Source: Flavihumibacter stibioxidans
GTDB taxonomy: Bacteria > Bacteroidota > Bacteroidia > Chitinophagales > Chitinophagaceae
Direction of reading: 5' to 3'
Assembly: GCF_014332695.1 (NCBI RefSeq)
Contig: NZ_MBUA01000029.1
Location: forward strand, 186,001-250,000
DNA: 64,000 bases
Shown here: piece after piece, positions 54,200-63,435 of the stretch
Position numbering within the stretch: position 1 is the first letter of the stretch
Layout: each line of letters starts with the position of its first letter
Made by a program: the position numbers and the translations under genes
Notes under the pieces: model-generated
Databases searched by the model: none
The model's input: only the letters and a program-made list of their open reading frames with translations
What the model was told of the DNA's origin: nothing

Positions 54200-55039
54200 A
54201 TGTCTTCATTAACGATCACCACTGTTCAGACCGCCCTTCATTGGGAAGACAGGGAAGCCAACCTGGCCATGCTGGAAAAAAAGATCAGTGCGGTAACGGA
54301 TAGAATGGAAATAGTGGTGCTGCCGGAGATGTTCTCCACCGGGTTCACCATGCAGCCGGAGCGGCTGGCCGAGCCAATGGATGGACCAACCGTAAGATGG
54401 ATGAAAAAGATGGCTGCTGCTAAAAGGATTATTTTAACCGGATCTGTAGTCATAGAAGAAGGCGGAAATTATTATAACCGGCTGCTATGGGTATTGCCGA
54501 ACGGACAGCTTGGTCATTATGATAAGCGTCACCGCTTTGCATTTGCCGGGGAAGACAAGCACTATTCGCATGGGCATCGCCGTTTGATCGCATCTGTCAA
54601 TGGTTGGAAGATCAACCTGCAGGTTTGTTATGACCTGCGTTTTCCGGTCTGGGCGCGACAGCAGATGTACCTGTCAGAAGTTAACCAACCAGATATACAG
54701 GTCCAGCCGGAACCCGAATACGACATCCTGATCAATGTGGCCAACTGGCCCGAACGGCGAAGCCATGCCTGGAAGACCCTGCTCACGGCCCGTGCCATCG
54801 AGAACCAGTGTTTTGTTGTGGGCGTTAACCGGGTTGGGAAAGACGGTAATGATATTTACCACAGCGGCGACAGCATGGTGATCGATCCCATGGGTGAAAC
54901 GCTTTACCACAAGTCGCATGATGAGGAGCTGAACACCATCACGCTTCAAAAATCCATATTGAATGATATCCGGTCAAAACTTCCTTTTTTAAAGGATGGT
55001 GATCATTTTTCCATACACAATGCAGATGAACATGAGTAA
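54200..55039 (+). CDS. Omega-amidase / carbon-nitrogen hydrolase
   Basis: A 279-residue nitrilase-superfamily enzyme with the complete catalytic triad: E in VLPEMFSTGF, K in YDKRHRFAF, C in QVCYDLRFPVW. This set and the HRFAFAGE spacing mark the omega-amidase (Nit2/YafV-like) branch, which hydrolyses 2-oxoglutaramate or 2-oxosuccinamate to the 2-oxo acid plus ammonia. It is the usual partner of methionine/glutamine-type aminotransferases such as the one at 19.6 kb, although the genes are not linked here. The nagA gene overlaps its last codons. Confidence 0.92.
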   Translation: MSSLTITTVQTALHWEDREANLAMLEKKISAVTDRMEIVVLPEMFSTGFTMQPERLAEPMDGPTVRWMKKMAAAKRIILTGSVVIEEGGNYYNRLLWVLPNGQLGHYDKRHRFAFAGEDKHYSHGHRRLIASVNGWKINLQVCYDLRFPVWARQQMYLSEVNQPDIQVQPEPEYDILINVANWPERRSHAWKTLLTARAIENQCFVVGVNRVGKDGNDIYHSGDSMVIDPMGETLYHKSHDEELNTITLQKSILNDIRSKLPFLKDGDHFSIHNADEHE

Positions 55040-56111
55040 CGCAACAAGCACCAGGTTTTTCAATGGCCGCATCTTCACCGGAGACGAATGGCTGAACGAA
55101 GCGGTTATTACCGTGAACGAAGGTTTTATCCATTCTGTACATTCCGACGGATACGCCGATAAGCAACAGGATCTGCAGGGAGCGATGATGGTTCCGGCAT
55201 TTATTGATATCCAGATCTATGGTGGCAACGGCCAGTTGTTTGGGGTGCATCCCACTGTAGAGGCCCTGCAGGCAACGGTAGATTATTCCCGCGCCGGAGG
55301 TGCTCACCTTATTTTGCCCACGGTGGCCACCAATACAAATGAAGTTGCTTTTGCGGCGATCGATGCGGTTCGCCAGTACTGGAATGCCGGTGGAACCGGT
55401 GTTTTCGGACTGCATCTTGAGGGTCCCTTCCTGAACCTGCTGAAAAAAGGCGCCCATACTGCCGAGCACCTGCAGGAACCTGACATGGAAAATATCCGCA
55501 AACTGGTGGACTATGGAAAGGGAATTGTAAAAATGATGACTATAGCACCGGAATTATTTTCGGATGAGGGTCTCCGTTATCTCCAGGATGCCGGTATCAT
55601 TTTGTCTGCCGGGCACAGCAATGCCACTTATGAGCAGGCCGGGCAGGCGTTTAAAAAAGGTATCAGGACCTGTACACATTTATTCAATGCGATGTCATCC
55701 TTTCAGCACCGGGCACCTGGTCTGGTGGGTGCCATCTTTGATCACCCCACCGTGATGTCGAGTATGGTAACTGATGGCTATCATGTGGATCCGGCGGCCA
55801 TGAGGATCGCGAAAAAAATTATGGGCGACAGGCTTTTTATCATCACCGATGCCGTTACCACCAATAACGAAGGAACATATAAACACCAGTTGAATGGAGA
55901 CAGGTATACACTGCCCGACGGAACGCTATCCGGTTCAGCGCTGACGATGGCATCGGCAGTTTGTTTCAGCATCAACCGGGCAGGTATTGACGACCAGGAA
56001 GCATTCCGGATGGCGTCACTGTATCCGGCACGCGTGCTGGGAATCGATAATGAATGGGGAAGGATTGCGCCGGGTTACCGGGCGGAATGGTTTTTAATGC
56101 AGTCGCTCTGA
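55032..56111 (+). CDS. nagA: N-acetylglucosamine-6-phosphate deacetylase
   Basis: The start is the ATG at 55032, overlapping the omega-amidase stop; ATGs at 55020 and 55026 are also in frame. The 359-residue amidohydrolase removes acetyl from GlcNAc-6-phosphate in amino-sugar recycling. Metal and catalytic motifs are FIDIQIYGGNG, HLEGPFLNLLKKGAH, SAGHSNATY, CTHLFNAM and the TDAV aspartate. No nagB or permease gene is adjacent. Translational overlap indicates coupling with the preceding genes. Confidence 0.93.
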   Translation: MSNATSTRFFNGRIFTGDEWLNEAVITVNEGFIHSVHSDGYADKQQDLQGAMMVPAFIDIQIYGGNGQLFGVHPTVEALQATVDYSRAGGAHLILPTVATNTNEVAFAAIDAVRQYWNAGGTGVFGLHLEGPFLNLLKKGAHTAEHLQEPDMENIRKLVDYGKGIVKMMTIAPELFSDEGLRYLQDAGIILSAGHSNATYEQAGQAFKKGIRTCTHLFNAMSSFQHRAPGLVGAIFDHPTVMSSMVTDGYHVDPAAMRIAKKIMGDRLFIITDAVTTNNEGTYKHQLNGDRYTLPDGTLSGSALTMASAVCFSINRAGIDDQEAFRMASLYPARVLGIDNEWGRIAPGYRAEWFLMQSL

Positions 56112-56168
56112 TGCGCAGAATTGGAATAGTACCTGACGAAAGTCACAAAGAGCCATCATCGCATTGAA

Positions 56169-56176
56169 TACATTTG
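56169..56176 (+). promoter_or_regulatory. -7 element of dps (TACATTTG)
   Basis: Exact TAnnTTTG, ending 16 bp before the dps ATG at 56193. No clear -33 TTG at the usual distance. Confidence 0.6.
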
Positions 56177-56192
56177 TAAAAAATCATCTCAG

Positions 56193-56669
56193 ATGGGAAA
56201 ATTAAATGCCATTGGCCTGGATGCGGCCAAAGCGGATAAACTGGCGGACAAACTCAATGAACTCCTTGCCAATTATTCAATCTTTTACCAGAACACCCGT
56301 GGTTTTCACTGGAATATCCGGGGTGAAAAATTCTTCGAACTTCACCTGAAATTTGAGGAGCTTTACAACGACCTCCTGCTTAAAATTGATGAAGTGGCAG
56401 AGCGCATACTCACACTGGGAGCAACTCCTAACTATAATTATTCTGATTATAGCGAGTTGTCCACGATCAGGGAAAGCAAGGAAGTTTCAGACGGTATCAA
56501 GGCCGTGGAAAATATTCTCAAGTCCTTCCAGGTGATCCTTGGCATGCAGCGCGAATTGCTGAGCCTGTCTGCCGACGCAGAAGATGAAGGCACCAATGCG
56601 CTGATGAGTGATTATATCAGGGCGCAGGAAAAAATGGTCTGGATGTATTCTGCATTTCTGGCTAAATAA
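56193..56669 (+). CDS. dps: Dps-family ferritin-like DNA-protection protein
   Basis: A 158-residue four-helix bundle. The ferroxidase residues of Dps are visible in FHWNIRGEKFFELHLKFEELYNDLLLKIDEVAERI read in blocks: the histidine of HWN, then D/E ligands 27 residues on. Dps oligomers oxidise and store iron and shield DNA in stationary phase. The N-terminus is short with few lysines, so DNA binding may be weak. The gene has its own promoter. It faces the S41 peptidase gene. Confidence 0.93.
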   Translation: MGKLNAIGLDAAKADKLADKLNELLANYSIFYQNTRGFHWNIRGEKFFELHLKFEELYNDLLLKIDEVAERILTLGATPNYNYSDYSELSTIRESKEVSDGIKAVENILKSFQVILGMQRELLSLSADAEDEGTNALMSDYIRAQEKMVWMYSAFLAK

Positions 56670-56714
56670 ATATGTCTTTGCAGGCGGATCTGTAACAGAG
56701 TCGTCAGCCTGTCA

Positions 56715-58235
56715 TTATTGTTTTCGGTCACCTGAAAGGATCAGCTGTCGCACCGTTTCCACTTTAAGGTCACGGTTTTCTATAATCGAAGAGCGGGTGG
56801 GTCTTACTTCAATATCAGGAATTACCCCCCGCCCTTCCCGGACCATTTCCTTGTGCATCACCAGTCTGAATTTTGGCAGGCGGAAGCGAATGCCGGTTTC
56901 CGGTAAGGTTGCTTCCGGTATGAACCAGGCTGTATTTCCGTAAGCCCCGCCACCGGTTTCCTCACCGATGAGGGTAATGTTTTTTTGTCCCTTCAGTACC
57001 TGCGCAAAAATGGACGAGGCAGAAAATGAATTCGGTCCGATCAGCACATACACCTTTCCATCATAATGATTCCTTTTCCTTGGTTTGAAAAAGTGCCTTT
57101 CAAAAAAACCGAAATGGTATTTGCCATCCTTCCTTTTACGGGTGATAAAAGGCATGAACAGCCCTGTAATGCTGTTGTACTGTACCTGCTGACCATAACG
57201 ACTTTTGCGGCTGACGGCATACAGTGAATCTGCAATTTTGAAGGGATGGTCAATTAATAACCGGGTCAGGAAGGTGGAATGGGTAACATTACCGCCGCCA
57301 TTGCCGCGGATATCCACCACCAGGTGACTGATCCTTCTTTTCCTGAGTTCGCGGAAACTGTTCCTGAAAAAGGGTCGCAGCTGGTTGCTATTGTTAAAGG
57401 TATTGACCGTCATGTAGGCGGCAGACAATCCGGTATCAATCTGCATGGACCGGGCATAATAAAGTCTTTCCTCCCGCTGTTCGCGCCGGTTGATCTTTTC
57501 GCGGATCAATGGCAGAACCGGTCTCCTGGTACTGTCCTTCGGAAGGGGCTCCACCAATTTAAAATTCAGCAGTTGCGGGTTACCGGTACTGTCGAGATAC
57601 CCCAGGCTGTAATTTGGCTGCCATCCCTCCACCAGTCTTAACCAGCCGCCAAAAGCACCGCGGTTGCTGATGGTTTGCCGCAGGTAATTTTCATTGTGGC
57701 CATCAGCTGGAATATATTGTTTGAGCTTGTCAATAACGGCGCCGATCGGACGCCCATCCAGGTGGGTGAGAATCGTACCACGTGGTAAAACCACATTACT
57801 TCGTTTAAGGGTATTGTTTAGTACCACCGTGTCATTGTCCAGCACTTTTACCGAAATGGGGAAAAGCGGCAGCCTGGCGGTATCGAGCCAGCGCAGGTGT
57901 TTGCGTGAATAGCGGGTGCTGGTGTGACCGCATTTGATTTTTGCGATCACATAGGTGAGGACGGACCTGAATTGTGGTTCGGTCATGGAATCCTGCAGTT
58001 GCCGGTATCCCCAGTCGAAATAATAATTCATGCTGTCAGCCGGAGTGAACCAGCTTACACTCGGATGTGATTCTTCGAGTATGCTGCGGAACAGTTTATA
58101 ATCGCGCTGCAGTTTCTCCGCCGGGAATTTGCGATTACCATCATAGGAACTGCGACTGATTCCGCAGCTACTGCCGAATAGCAATAGCAGCAGTAAACAG
58201 GATAAGAGGTTTGTGTTACTCCTTCTCAAAAGCAT
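56715..58235 (-). CDS. S41-family peptidase, lipoprotein
   Basis: With the ATG at 58235, a 506-residue protein with a lipoprotein signal (lipobox GSSC, cysteine 24), and a C-terminal-processing-protease-like tail-specific domain. The motif GPNSFSASSIFAQ contains the serine nucleophile, and EETGGGAYGN follows. No typical PDZ domain stands out, but the LDGRPIGAVID segment may be one. The 12-residue extension from 58271 overlaps thiL and is rejected. It is the last gene of the suhB-thiL operon. Periplasmic, protein or peptide substrate unknown. Confidence 0.88.
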   Translation of the reverse strand: MLLRRSNTNLLSCLLLLLLFGSSCGISRSSYDGNRKFPAEKLQRDYKLFRSILEESHPSVSWFTPADSMNYYFDWGYRQLQDSMTEPQFRSVLTYVIAKIKCGHTSTRYSRKHLRWLDTARLPLFPISVKVLDNDTVVLNNTLKRSNVVLPRGTILTHLDGRPIGAVIDKLKQYIPADGHNENYLRQTISNRGAFGGWLRLVEGWQPNYSLGYLDSTGNPQLLNFKLVEPLPKDSTRRPVLPLIREKINRREQREERLYYARSMQIDTGLSAAYMTVNTFNNSNQLRPFFRNSFRELRKRRISHLVVDIRGNGGGNVTHSTFLTRLLIDHPFKIADSLYAVSRKSRYGQQVQYNSITGLFMPFITRKRKDGKYHFGFFERHFFKPRKRNHYDGKVYVLIGPNSFSASSIFAQVLKGQKNITLIGEETGGGAYGNTAWFIPEATLPETGIRFRLPKFRLVMHKEMVREGRGVIPDIEVRPTRSSIIENRDLKVETVRQLILSGDRKQ

Positions 58236-58251
58236 CGGGTAAAGATAAGCG

Positions 58252-59286
58252 CTACTGTTCTTTAAATGCATTCCATCCCTGTGCCGTGAGCTTAAATTTA
58301 TTGCCTCCCTTTGTTAAAATATGCGTGCCTTCTTCCAGCCCGGTCATGTAGCCTATTACGCTGATCTGTTCATTCAGCACAAGCTTGTCATATTCTGACT
58401 GGGGTATGGTGAAAAGCAGTTCATAATCTTCACCGCCACTCAGTGCGCAGGCGGTGGGATCGAGCCCAAATTTAAAAGCGGCCTGCCTGGTATCTTCGTG
58501 GATAGGGATCTTCTCTTCATACAGCAGGCAACCAAGCTTGCTCTGCTTGCAGATGTGCAGTATGTCGGAGCTGAGTCCGTCACTTATATCCATCATGGCT
58601 GTGGGTATGATCTCTTTGTCTGCCAGGAATGCAGTGATATCACGGCGCGCTTCCGGTTTCAGGAGGCGGCCAACAATATATTGCTCGTTTTCCAGGTCGG
58701 GCTGGATGGAAGGGTTTTCCAGGAAGATCTGGCGTTCGCGTTCCAGCAGGGTCAGGCCCAGGAAAGAGGCGCCGAGGTCCCCGCTTACACAGATCAGGTC
58801 GCCTTGCTGCGCGGTGGATCTTTGCACAAACTGGTCCGGCACCACTTCACCCAAAGCGGTAACGCTGATCACGAAGCCCATGCGTGATGAACAGGTATCT
58901 CCCCCGATCAGGTCCACACCATATTTTTCACAGGCAGCATACACACCTTCATAAAATTCATCCAGCGCTTCCACGCTGAACTTGTTACTAACGGCGATGC
59001 TCAGGGTAATCTGTGTCGGGTGGGCGTTCATCGCATAGATATCGCTGAGGTTCACTACCACGGATTTATAACCCAGGTGTTTCAGGGGCGTATACATCAG
59101 GTCGAAGTGCACTCCCTCTACCAGCATGTCGGTGGTGATAACTGTCTGTTTGCCGTAATGGTCGATCACGGCAGCATCATCGCCCACACCCAGGATGGAT
59201 GAGGCATTCTGGAATTCTATATTTTTTGTCAGGTGATCGATCAGGCCGAATTCACCCAGGGTCGAAATCTCGGTTCTTGTTTCCAT
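58252..59286 (-). CDS. thiL: Thiamine-phosphate kinase
   Basis: A 344-residue enzyme that phosphorylates thiamine phosphate to thiamine diphosphate. It has the N-terminal FGLIDHLTK and VGDDAAVIDHYGKQTVITTDMLVEGVHFDL blocks, metal-binding GGDTCSS, the MMDISDGLSSDI and LSGGEDYELLFT motifs, all typical of ThiL. Length is normal. It lies 36 bp downstream of suhB and 17 bp upstream of the S41 gene. Confidence 0.95.
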   Translation of the reverse strand: METRTEISTLGEFGLIDHLTKNIEFQNASSILGVGDDAAVIDHYGKQTVITTDMLVEGVHFDLMYTPLKHLGYKSVVVNLSDIYAMNAHPTQITLSIAVSNKFSVEALDEFYEGVYAACEKYGVDLIGGDTCSSRMGFVISVTALGEVVPDQFVQRSTAQQGDLICVSGDLGASFLGLTLLERERQIFLENPSIQPDLENEQYIVGRLLKPEARRDITAFLADKEIIPTAMMDISDGLSSDILHICKQSKLGCLLYEEKIPIHEDTRQAAFKFGLDPTACALSGGEDYELLFTIPQSEYDKLVLNEQISVIGYMTGLEEGTHILTKGGNKFKLTAQGWNAFKEQ

Positions 59287-59322
59287 ACAGATAATTTGTT
59301 TGTACCAGGTCAGGGGGCTGCG

Positions 59323-60102
59323 TCAGGGCTTCTGGCCATTAATCCAGAGCAGCATTTCGTCGTGGATCTTTCCATTGGTCGCCAGCAGGTGAGGCTGGTA
59401 GGGAGAATAATGGTCACCTTTGAAATCGGTCACTTTTCCACCCGCTTCTTCCACCATCAGGTAACCTGCGGCACTGTCCCATGCGTTGAGTTTGTGCTCG
59501 TAAAATCCGTCGAAACGACCGGCTGCGACCCAGCAGAGGTCGATGGCTGCTGATCCCAGCCGACGGACAGGAACTCCCTTGCGAATAAAACGCTCGAAAC
59601 ATTCCAGCGGGCCATTCGGCATGTCAAGATAAGTATAGGGGAAGCCGGTCACCAGGCAACTGGAGATCACTTCGGTTTTATCACTTACATGGATGGGATG
59701 GCCATTCAGCGTGGCGCCCTTGCCGCGTTCTGCCAGGAAAAACTCATTGATCAGCGGGTTGTACACTGCACCCAGGGTCATCTCACCCTCAATCTCCAGC
59801 CCGATGCTCACGCAGCAAATGGGAATGCCGTTGGCGAAATTGACTGTTCCGTCGATGGGATCCACGATCCATTTATAAGTGGAATCCATCACCAGTTCGC
59901 CGCTTTCTTCACTAAGAATATAGTGATCCGGAAAAGCGCCACGGATGGTATCAATGATGGCTTTTTCTGCCGCGTGGTCGGCTTCGGTAACCAGGTTGTT
60001 CACGCCTTCCTTGTTGGAGATGGCCAGGTCTTTCTGGTTGAAAAACCTTTCCAGTTCCACCGCACCGGCCCTGGTGGCTTTGATGAGTATTTCTTCTAGC
60101 AT
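59323..60102 (-). CDS. suhB: Inositol monophosphatase family protein (SuhB-like)
   Basis: A 259-residue Mg2+-dependent phosphatase. Metal-site motifs: SEESGE (residues near 64), IVDPIDGTVNFANGIP (DPxDGTxNF), and WDSAAGYLMVEEAGG. It may dephosphorylate inositol monophosphates or, as SuhB, take part in rRNA transcription complexes; specificity cannot be read. First gene of the suhB-thiL-S41 operon; divergent from the glycosyltransferase gene. Confidence 0.94.
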   Translation of the reverse strand: MLEEILIKATRAGAVELERFFNQKDLAISNKEGVNNLVTEADHAAEKAIIDTIRGAFPDHYILSEESGELVMDSTYKWIVDPIDGTVNFANGIPICCVSIGLEIEGEMTLGAVYNPLINEFFLAERGKGATLNGHPIHVSDKTEVISSCLVTGFPYTYLDMPNGPLECFERFIRKGVPVRRLGSAAIDLCWVAAGRFDGFYEHKLNAWDSAAGYLMVEEAGGKVTDFKGDHYSPYQPHLLATNGKIHDEMLLWINGQKP

Positions 60103-60149
60103 GAAACAAAGCTAAGCAGACAAGGTGATATAACATTTAAATTCGCGGC

Positions 60150-61331
60150 ATGCAGTTGTCCGTGATCATCGTGAATTATAATGTCTGTTATTTCCTGGAA
60201 CAATGCCTGTGCACGGTTCTGCGGGCAGCAGATGGCATCAGCACCGAGATCATCGTGGTCGACAATGCTTCGCAGGATGAGAGCCGGAAATTTTTACCCG
60301 ACCGTTTTCCGGAAGTCCGTTTTATCTGGAATGAGAACAATGCAGGATTCGGAAGGGCAAACAACCAGGCGCTGCAAATAGCGAAGGGCGATTACCTGCT
60401 TTTGCTGAATCCTGATACCCTCCTGCCGGAGAATGTGCTGAAAGTATGCCTGAACTTTTTTGCCAGCCACCCCGATGCGGGCGCCCTAGGTATGCGGATG
60501 TTTGACGGTCGTGGCCATTACCTGCCGGAATCCAAACGGGGATTACCCGATGCGTGGACTGCCTTTTTCAAACTGAGCGGACTGATAAGGTTGTTTCCCC
60601 GCCACACTCGTATTGCGCGGTATTATCTCGGGCATTTGTCGCCCGAAGAAGTGCAGGAAGTGGAAGTACTGGCCGGCGCATTTATGATGCTGCCCCGGTC
60701 GGTTTATGAGAAACTGGGTGGATTTGAGGAAGCGTTTTTCATGTATGGAGAAGACATCGATCTCAGTTACCGGATCACCCAAGCCGGTTATAAGAACTAT
60801 TACCTGCCCTCGCCGGGCATCATCCATTTTAAGGGAGAAAGCACCCGCAAGGATATCCGGTACACCCGCCATTTTTATGAGGCCATGCTGATATTTGTGC
60901 GTAAACATTATGGGAGACAGCCGGTTTTACTGAAACTGGCCATGGAACTGGGGATATTTTTGAGGGGTAGCCTGTCCGGGTTTGGTAAACTGTTACGGAA
61001 GAAAGAACCGGAAGGCAACACTGCAACGAACTGGCGGAAAACGGGACCGGAAGCGGTATTGGCTGAGTTGGCGGTTATTTCCGGCACCATGCAGGTGACA
61101 GAAGGTGCAATGATCCCTTCAGCCAGGAGTCATGATATTGAAACTGCACCTGACCTTACTAAGGGTGAGCCTACCATTTTCGCAATTGGTGAAGGTTTTG
61201 GCCTTAACCTGGTCCTTGAAAGCCTGCGGCAGCATCACCCGGCTGTACCGGTTCGGTTCCATTTAGCCGGAACAGCCAGTGTGATCGGGAGTGATGACCC
61301 CGGCGGCAGGGGAGAAGTGATCCTTTTATAA
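60150..61331 (+). CDS. Family 2 glycosyltransferase (rhamnosyltransferase-like)
   Basis: A 393-residue cytoplasmic-face enzyme with GT2 opening SVIIVNYNVCYFLEQCL, the DNAS motif VVDNASQDES, NAGFGRANNQAL and metal-binding LLNPDTLLP, ending in FFMYGEDIDLSYRI as acceptor-side ED motif. This form (WbbL-like) adds sugars such as rhamnose to surface polysaccharides. The last 55 residues (TIFAIGEGFGLNLVLESLRQ) resemble a second Rossmann-like regulatory domain seen in longer Bacteroidota homologues, here cut short. Substrates unknown. Confidence 0.9.
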   Translation: MQLSVIIVNYNVCYFLEQCLCTVLRAADGISTEIIVVDNASQDESRKFLPDRFPEVRFIWNENNAGFGRANNQALQIAKGDYLLLLNPDTLLPENVLKVCLNFFASHPDAGALGMRMFDGRGHYLPESKRGLPDAWTAFFKLSGLIRLFPRHTRIARYYLGHLSPEEVQEVEVLAGAFMMLPRSVYEKLGGFEEAFFMYGEDIDLSYRITQAGYKNYYLPSPGIIHFKGESTRKDIRYTRHFYEAMLIFVRKHYGRQPVLLKLAMELGIFLRGSLSGFGKLLRKKEPEGNTATNWRKTGPEAVLAELAVISGTMQVTEGAMIPSARSHDIETAPDLTKGEPTIFAIGEGFGLNLVLESLRQHHPAVPVRFHLAGTASVIGSDDPGGRGEVILL

Positions 61332-61355
61332 AACCAACCGACTGTCAAGGCTTTA

Positions 61356-61387
61356 TTGTAAATATGAGAGGCGAATGAGTATTTTTG
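61356..61387 (+). promoter_or_regulatory. Promoter of the GH3 gene (TTG, 21 bp, TATTTTTG)
   Basis: TTG at 61356-61358 and TATTTTTG at 61380-61387, spaced 21 bp: a good Bacteroidota -33/-7 pair. The GH3 ATG is 29 bp downstream of the -7 element. Confidence 0.7.
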
Positions 61388-61416
61388 CAATTCACCCTAA
61401 AGTTTGAAGCAGATTA

Positions 61417-62937
61417 ATGGCGCTGATTGAAATTACATTGCCCAAAGCGATTGCCAGGGCCTTGCGGCTGCCCGCGAGTTCGCCCCGTCGTCAACAGTTG
61501 AAAGTGTTGAAGAAATTGTTGAAGAAGGCCCGGTTCACGGAATTTGGTCAGCGTTACCGCTTTGACGAGATACTGCTCAGTAAGCATCCGGGTAAGCGGT
61601 TCCAGCAACTGGTTCCCACCCATGACTACAGTTCCATCTATAAAGAATGGTGGCATAAGACGCTGGAGGGCAAGCGTGATGTGTGCTGGCCCGGGAAGAT
61701 CAAATATTATGCGTTGTCGTCCGGAACTTCTGAGTCGGCCAGTAAATATATTCCGGTAACGGAGGACCTGTTGGCCGGCAACCGTACGGTGATGATCAAA
61801 CAATTGTTTTCCCTGCGGCATTATGATGACATCCCCTTTGGCAACCTTGGGAAGGGATGGCTGATGCTGGGAGGAAGCACCCAGTTGCAACAGGGTCAGG
61901 GTTACTATGCCGGTGACCTCAGTGGTATCACCGCTAAAAAAGTTCCTTTCTGGTTCACGCCCTTTTACAAACCAGGAAAGAAGATCGCCAAGATGAGCGA
62001 CTGGAATGACAAGCTGGAGGAGATCGTGGAGAAAGCCCCCGACTGGGACATCAGTTTTGTGGTGGGTGTGCCGGCCTGGATCCAGATGTGCATGGAGAAA
62101 ATCATAGAAAGGTATAAGCTGAATACCATTCATGATATCTGGCCCAACCTTTCGTTTTTTGTGCATGGAGGTGTATCCTTTGAGCCGTATAAAAAGGGAT
62201 TTGAAAAATTACTGGCAAAGCCGCTGACCTATATTGAAACCTACCTGGCATCTGAAGGGTTTATTGCCTACCAGGACAGGCAGTTTGCCAGGGGGATGAA
62301 ACTGTCGATCAACGACCATATCTTTTTTGAGTTCGTGCCATTTGATGATGAGAATTTCGATTCGGAAGGCAATATGGTCCCCAATGCAACTGCTTACATG
62401 ATCCATGAAGTGGAGGAGGGGCGTGATTATGCGATTTTACTGAGTACTTCTGCCGGCGCCTGGCGTTACCTGATCGGCGATACCATCCGTTTTGTAGATG
62501 TGGAAAGATGTGAGGTGGTGATCACGGGTCGTACCAAGCATTTCCTCAGCCTGGTGGGTGAACACCTGAGTGTGGACAATATGAACCGTGCCCTGCAGCT
62601 GGCTTCGGAAGAATTGAATGTTTCTATCCCGGAATATACTGTTGCCGGCATTCCCCACGGAACATTCTTTGCGCATCACTGGTATGTAGCTTCAGACGAT
62701 CATGTGGATACGGAATTGTTGCGGCAGAAAATAGACCAGCACCTCAAGGAGTTGAACGATGATTATGCGGTAGAAAGAAAAAGTGCATTGAAGGAGGTTT
62801 TACTGGATGTGTTACCTGAAGATAAATTTATGGCCTTCCTGGCATCGAAGGGAAAAGTCGGCGGCCAGCATAAGTTTCCGCGTGTGCTGAAAGGCAGGAT
62901 GCTGCAGGATTGGATGGCTTTTTTGGAAGGAGTTTGA
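61417..62937 (+). CDS. GH3-family acyl-acid-amido synthetase
   Basis: A 506-residue member of the GH3 family named for plant auxin conjugation enzymes and widespread in Bacteroidota. Nucleotide-binding motif SSGTSESASKYIPVT (residues near 100), YLASEGFIAYQ, and the RYLIGDTIRFVD...GRTKHFLSLVGEHLSV segment fit. The fold is of the acyl-adenylating group, which activates a carboxylate with ATP and joins it to an amine. The bacterial function is not known; a lipid or peptide-like metabolite is possible. Its own promoter precedes it. Confidence 0.9.
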   Translation: MALIEITLPKAIARALRLPASSPRRQQLKVLKKLLKKARFTEFGQRYRFDEILLSKHPGKRFQQLVPTHDYSSIYKEWWHKTLEGKRDVCWPGKIKYYALSSGTSESASKYIPVTEDLLAGNRTVMIKQLFSLRHYDDIPFGNLGKGWLMLGGSTQLQQGQGYYAGDLSGITAKKVPFWFTPFYKPGKKIAKMSDWNDKLEEIVEKAPDWDISFVVGVPAWIQMCMEKIIERYKLNTIHDIWPNLSFFVHGGVSFEPYKKGFEKLLAKPLTYIETYLASEGFIAYQDRQFARGMKLSINDHIFFEFVPFDDENFDSEGNMVPNATAYMIHEVEEGRDYAILLSTSAGAWRYLIGDTIRFVDVERCEVVITGRTKHFLSLVGEHLSVDNMNRALQLASEELNVSIPEYTVAGIPHGTFFAHHWYVASDDHVDTELLRQKIDQHLKELNDDYAVERKSALKEVLLDVLPEDKFMAFLASKGKVGGQHKFPRVLKGRMLQDWMAFLEGV

Positions 62938-62968
62938 TGCCCCGATCCTGCACACTAAAACGATTACC

Positions 62969-63412
62969 ATGATCACCATAAGGCAAGCCACCCAAGAGGA
63001 CCTTCCCGCGCTGTCCTACCTGTTTGACCAGTACAGGCAGCATTATCACCAGCAGCATGATCTGCAGGGTGCAAAGGATTTTTTGCAGGAAAGAATGGAA
63101 AGAGAGGAGTCCGTGATATTTGTTGCGGTGTCAGAGGGCGAGCTGATTGGATTTACCCAGTTGTACCCGATTTTTTCATCGGTGTCCATCCGACGCACCT
63201 GGTTGCTGAACGACCTTTTTGTGGCTGCTGACCAGCGAGGAAAAGGTGCGGGCACCCTGCTGCTGGAGGCTGCAAAAAAAATGGCAACCGATACGGGTGC
63301 CAAATGGCTGTTGTTACAAACCACAGAAGATAACAGCGGTGCCCAGGCCCTGTATGAGAGGAATGGCTGGGTGCAAGAAGCGGATAGGTTCTACCGGTTT
63401 GACATTGATTAA
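62969..63412 (+). CDS. GNAT-family N-acetyltransferase
   Basis: A 147-residue single-domain acetyltransferase. It begins MITIRQATQEDLPALSYLF; acetyl-CoA binding is shown by LNDLFVAADQRGKGAGTLLLEAA (the R/QxxGxG/A loop) and the C-terminal NSGAQALYERNGWV. The acceptor cannot be read; small-molecule or peptide amine. It lies 31 bp after the GH3 gene and may be in its operon. Confidence 0.9.
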   Translation: MITIRQATQEDLPALSYLFDQYRQHYHQQHDLQGAKDFLQERMEREESVIFVAVSEGELIGFTQLYPIFSSVSIRRTWLLNDLFVAADQRGKGAGTLLLEAAKKMATDTGAKWLLLQTTEDNSGAQALYERNGWVQEADRFYRFDID

Positions 63413-63435
63413 GAGCCGGCAAAAGGCGCCTGATA

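Noticed and set aside
57776-57785. ACCACGTGGT palindrome as parS
   Set aside because: Differs from the parS core in the flanking positions and is inside the S41 coding region.
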